This document shows positions 62,862 through 64,000 of a DNA stretch of 64,000 nucleotides, piece by piece. The position numbers and the translations under genes are program-made. The notes below the pieces were generated by a model. The model made no database searches and was not told the origin of the DNA. It was given only the letters and a program-made list of their open reading frames with translations. The stretch's first letter is position 1. Each line of letters begins with the position of its first letter. Source of the stretch: Altererythrobacter sp. CAU 1644 (GTDB lineage: Bacteria; Pseudomonadota; Alphaproteobacteria; Sphingomonadales; Sphingomonadaceae); contig NZ_CP121106.1 of the NCBI RefSeq assembly GCF_029623755.1, positions 941,001 through 1,005,000 on the forward strand. Direction: 5' to 3'.

Positions 62862-64000
62862 CCCGCCGCCCCGATCAGTTCGCGCCCGATTAGCATCCGC
62901 CTGATCTCGTTCGTGCCCGCGCCGATATCGAGCAGCTTCGCATCGCGCATATAGCGTTCCACCGGCCAGTCGAGCGTGTAGCCTGCGCCGCCCAGCGCCT
63001 GCACGCTTTCGGCCGCCACGCGAAAGGCATTCTCGCTCGCCAGCAGGATCGCGCCCGCCGCATCGAAGCGGGTGGTGTGGCCCGCATCGCAGCTCTTCGC
63101 CACCGCATAGGTGTAAGCGCGCGCCGATTGCAGCGCGACATACATGTCGGCGACCTTGGCCTGCATCAGTTGGAAGCTGCCGATCGGCTTTCCGAACTGC
63201 TTGCGCTCGCGCAGGTAGGGGATGACCGTGTCGAGGCAGGCCTGCATGATGCCGAGCTGCAGCCCCGCGAGCACGACGCGCTCGTAGTCGAGCCCGCTCA
63301 TCAGCACGCCGACCCCGCCATTGACCGGGCCCATCACGCGGTCCTCAGGGATATGGCAGTCGTCGAACACCAGCTCTGCCGTGGGCGAGCCGCGCATGCC
63401 GACTTTCTCGATCTTCTGGCCGATCGCAAACCCCTCGTCGCCCTTCTCGATCAGGAAGGCGGTGATGCCGCGACTCGATGCTTCGGGCGAGGTCTTGGCA
63501 TAGACCACCAGCGTATCGGCATAGGTCGCATTGGTGATCCAGAACTTGGTGCCGTTGAGGACGTAACCGCCCTGCACTTCCTCGGCCTTGAGCTTCATCG
63601 AGACGACGTCCGAGCCCGCGCCGGCTTCGGACATGGCGAGCGAACCAACATGCTCACCCGAAATCAGCCCAGGGAGGTATTTCGCCTTCTGCTCGTCATT
63701 GCCCCAGCGGCGGATCTGGTTGACGCAGAGGTTCGAATGCGCGCCGTAGCTGAGGCCGAGCGAGGCGCTGGCGCGGCTGACTTCCTCGACCGCGATGACA
63801 TGTTCGAGATAGCCGAGGCCCAGCCCGCCGTCTTCTTCCGCCACCGTGATGCCGTGCAGGCCCAGCTCGCCCATCTGGCGCCAAAGCTCGTCGCGCGGGA
63901 AGTAATCCTCGCGGTCGATCCTGTTCGCCAGCGGCGCGATCTGCTCGTCGGCGAAGCGGCCCACGCTTTCGCGGATCATCTCCGCGCTTTCGCCAAGCTG
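62858..64000 (-). CDS. ivd: Isovaleryl-CoA dehydrogenase, partial at right edge
   Basis: The acyl-CoA dehydrogenase is cut at the window edge: the frame is open through 64000, so the N-terminus is missing. Visible parts are [40 protein letters not shown], and [19 protein letters not shown], where Glu is the IVD-type catalytic base in helix G, with the C-terminal [15 protein letters not shown]. It oxidises isovaleryl-CoA, the substrate pathway of the neighbouring mccB. Its stop overlaps the mccB start. Confidence 0.85.
   Translation of the reverse strand, partial: QLGESAEMIRESVGRFADEQIAPLANRIDREDYFPRDELWRQMGELGLHGITVAEEDGGLGLGYLEHVIAVEEVSRASASLGLSYGAHSNLCVNQIRRWGNDEQKAKYLPGLISGEHVGSLAMSEAGAGSDVVSMKLKAEEVQGGYVLNGTKFWITNATYADTLVVYAKTSPEASSRGITAFLIEKGDEGFAIGQKIEKVGMRGSPTAELVFDDCHIPEDRVMGPVNGGVGVLMSGLDYERVVLAGLQLGIMQACLDTVIPYLRERKQFGKPIGSFQLMQAKVADMYVALQSARAYTYAVAKSCDAGHTTRFDAAGAILLASENAFRVAAESVQALGGAGYTLDWPVERYMRDAKLLDIGAGTNEIRRMLIGRELIGAAG

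Overview
The window is 64 kb of GC-rich alphaproteobacterial chromosome. Gene content points to Sphingomonadales, probably Erythrobacteraceae: a class Ia ribonucleotide reductase pair, CYP153-like P450s, repeated DUF4402 secreted proteins, YdcH-type and zf-CHCC small proteins, and a leucine-degradation operon. This is inferred from gene content only; there is no rRNA or tRNA gene to fix the taxonomy. Most genes are housekeeping or metabolic and tightly packed, with many ATGA or TGATG overlaps.

Layout. Positions 1-3.1 kb hold small proteins (two paralogous Arg-rich 'DRR' proteins, a DsrE-like exported protein, a YdcH protein), a two-gene membrane/unknown pair and a membrane-anchored SNase-like nuclease. 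3.1-6.5 kb is a TetR-controlled operon (exported cysteine hydrolase, YHS protein, DUF1348, PNPOx-like) with three related operator candidates. 6.5-10.1 kb is the most accessory-looking stretch: a 21-bp-phased repeat array, orphan ORFs, a SEC-C gene broken by two single-T insertions, an interspersed palindrome that has run into an ORF, and a lower-GC 480-aa protein with a PD-(D/E)XK-like C-terminus. 10.1-16.3 kb has nrdB and nrdA separated by a PepSY-type protein, a diguanylate cyclase and a PilZ protein. 16.8-26.8 kb is metabolic: hydrolase, TonB-like protein, PLP decarboxylase, BVMO-like flavoprotein, nadB, an AraC/GyrI regulator and an orphan ABC ATPase.

26.8-29.2 kb carries three DUF4402 genes, each behind a CtrA-like TTAA-N7-TTAA box. 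29.2-34.2 kb has DUF924, nitronate monooxygenase-like, DUF1330, a CPBP protease divergent from a TetR gene around a perfect palindrome, and an endonuclease III-like glycosylase. 34.3-38.5 kb carries two tandem CYP153-like P450s and a coupled TetR gene. 38.5-42.8 kb has YceI, SDR, a nucleoside-hydrolase-like lipoprotein and guaA. 42.8-46.4 kb is the best candidate for an undescribed system: a membrane TIR-TPR protein in apparent operon with two small paralogous proteins, next to two 26-27 aa hydrophobic microproteins sharing a GHxLV C-terminus, one with its Shine-Dalgarno inside a hairpin. 46.4-52.4 kb has an Acg-like nitroreductase/MarR/acyl-CoA ligase operon, sdaA and a PQQ-type sugar dehydrogenase. 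52.4-58.6 kb has gyrB, an AI-2E transporter, an HExxH membrane protein and a 5'-nucleotidase. 58.6-64 kb has a TetR gene, DUF1295 plus acyltransferase, DUF4345, mccB and an ivd gene that runs off the right edge.

Coordinates and translations come from direct reading. Family names come from motif recognition without database searches, and functional statements are inferences unless a catalytic motif is cited.
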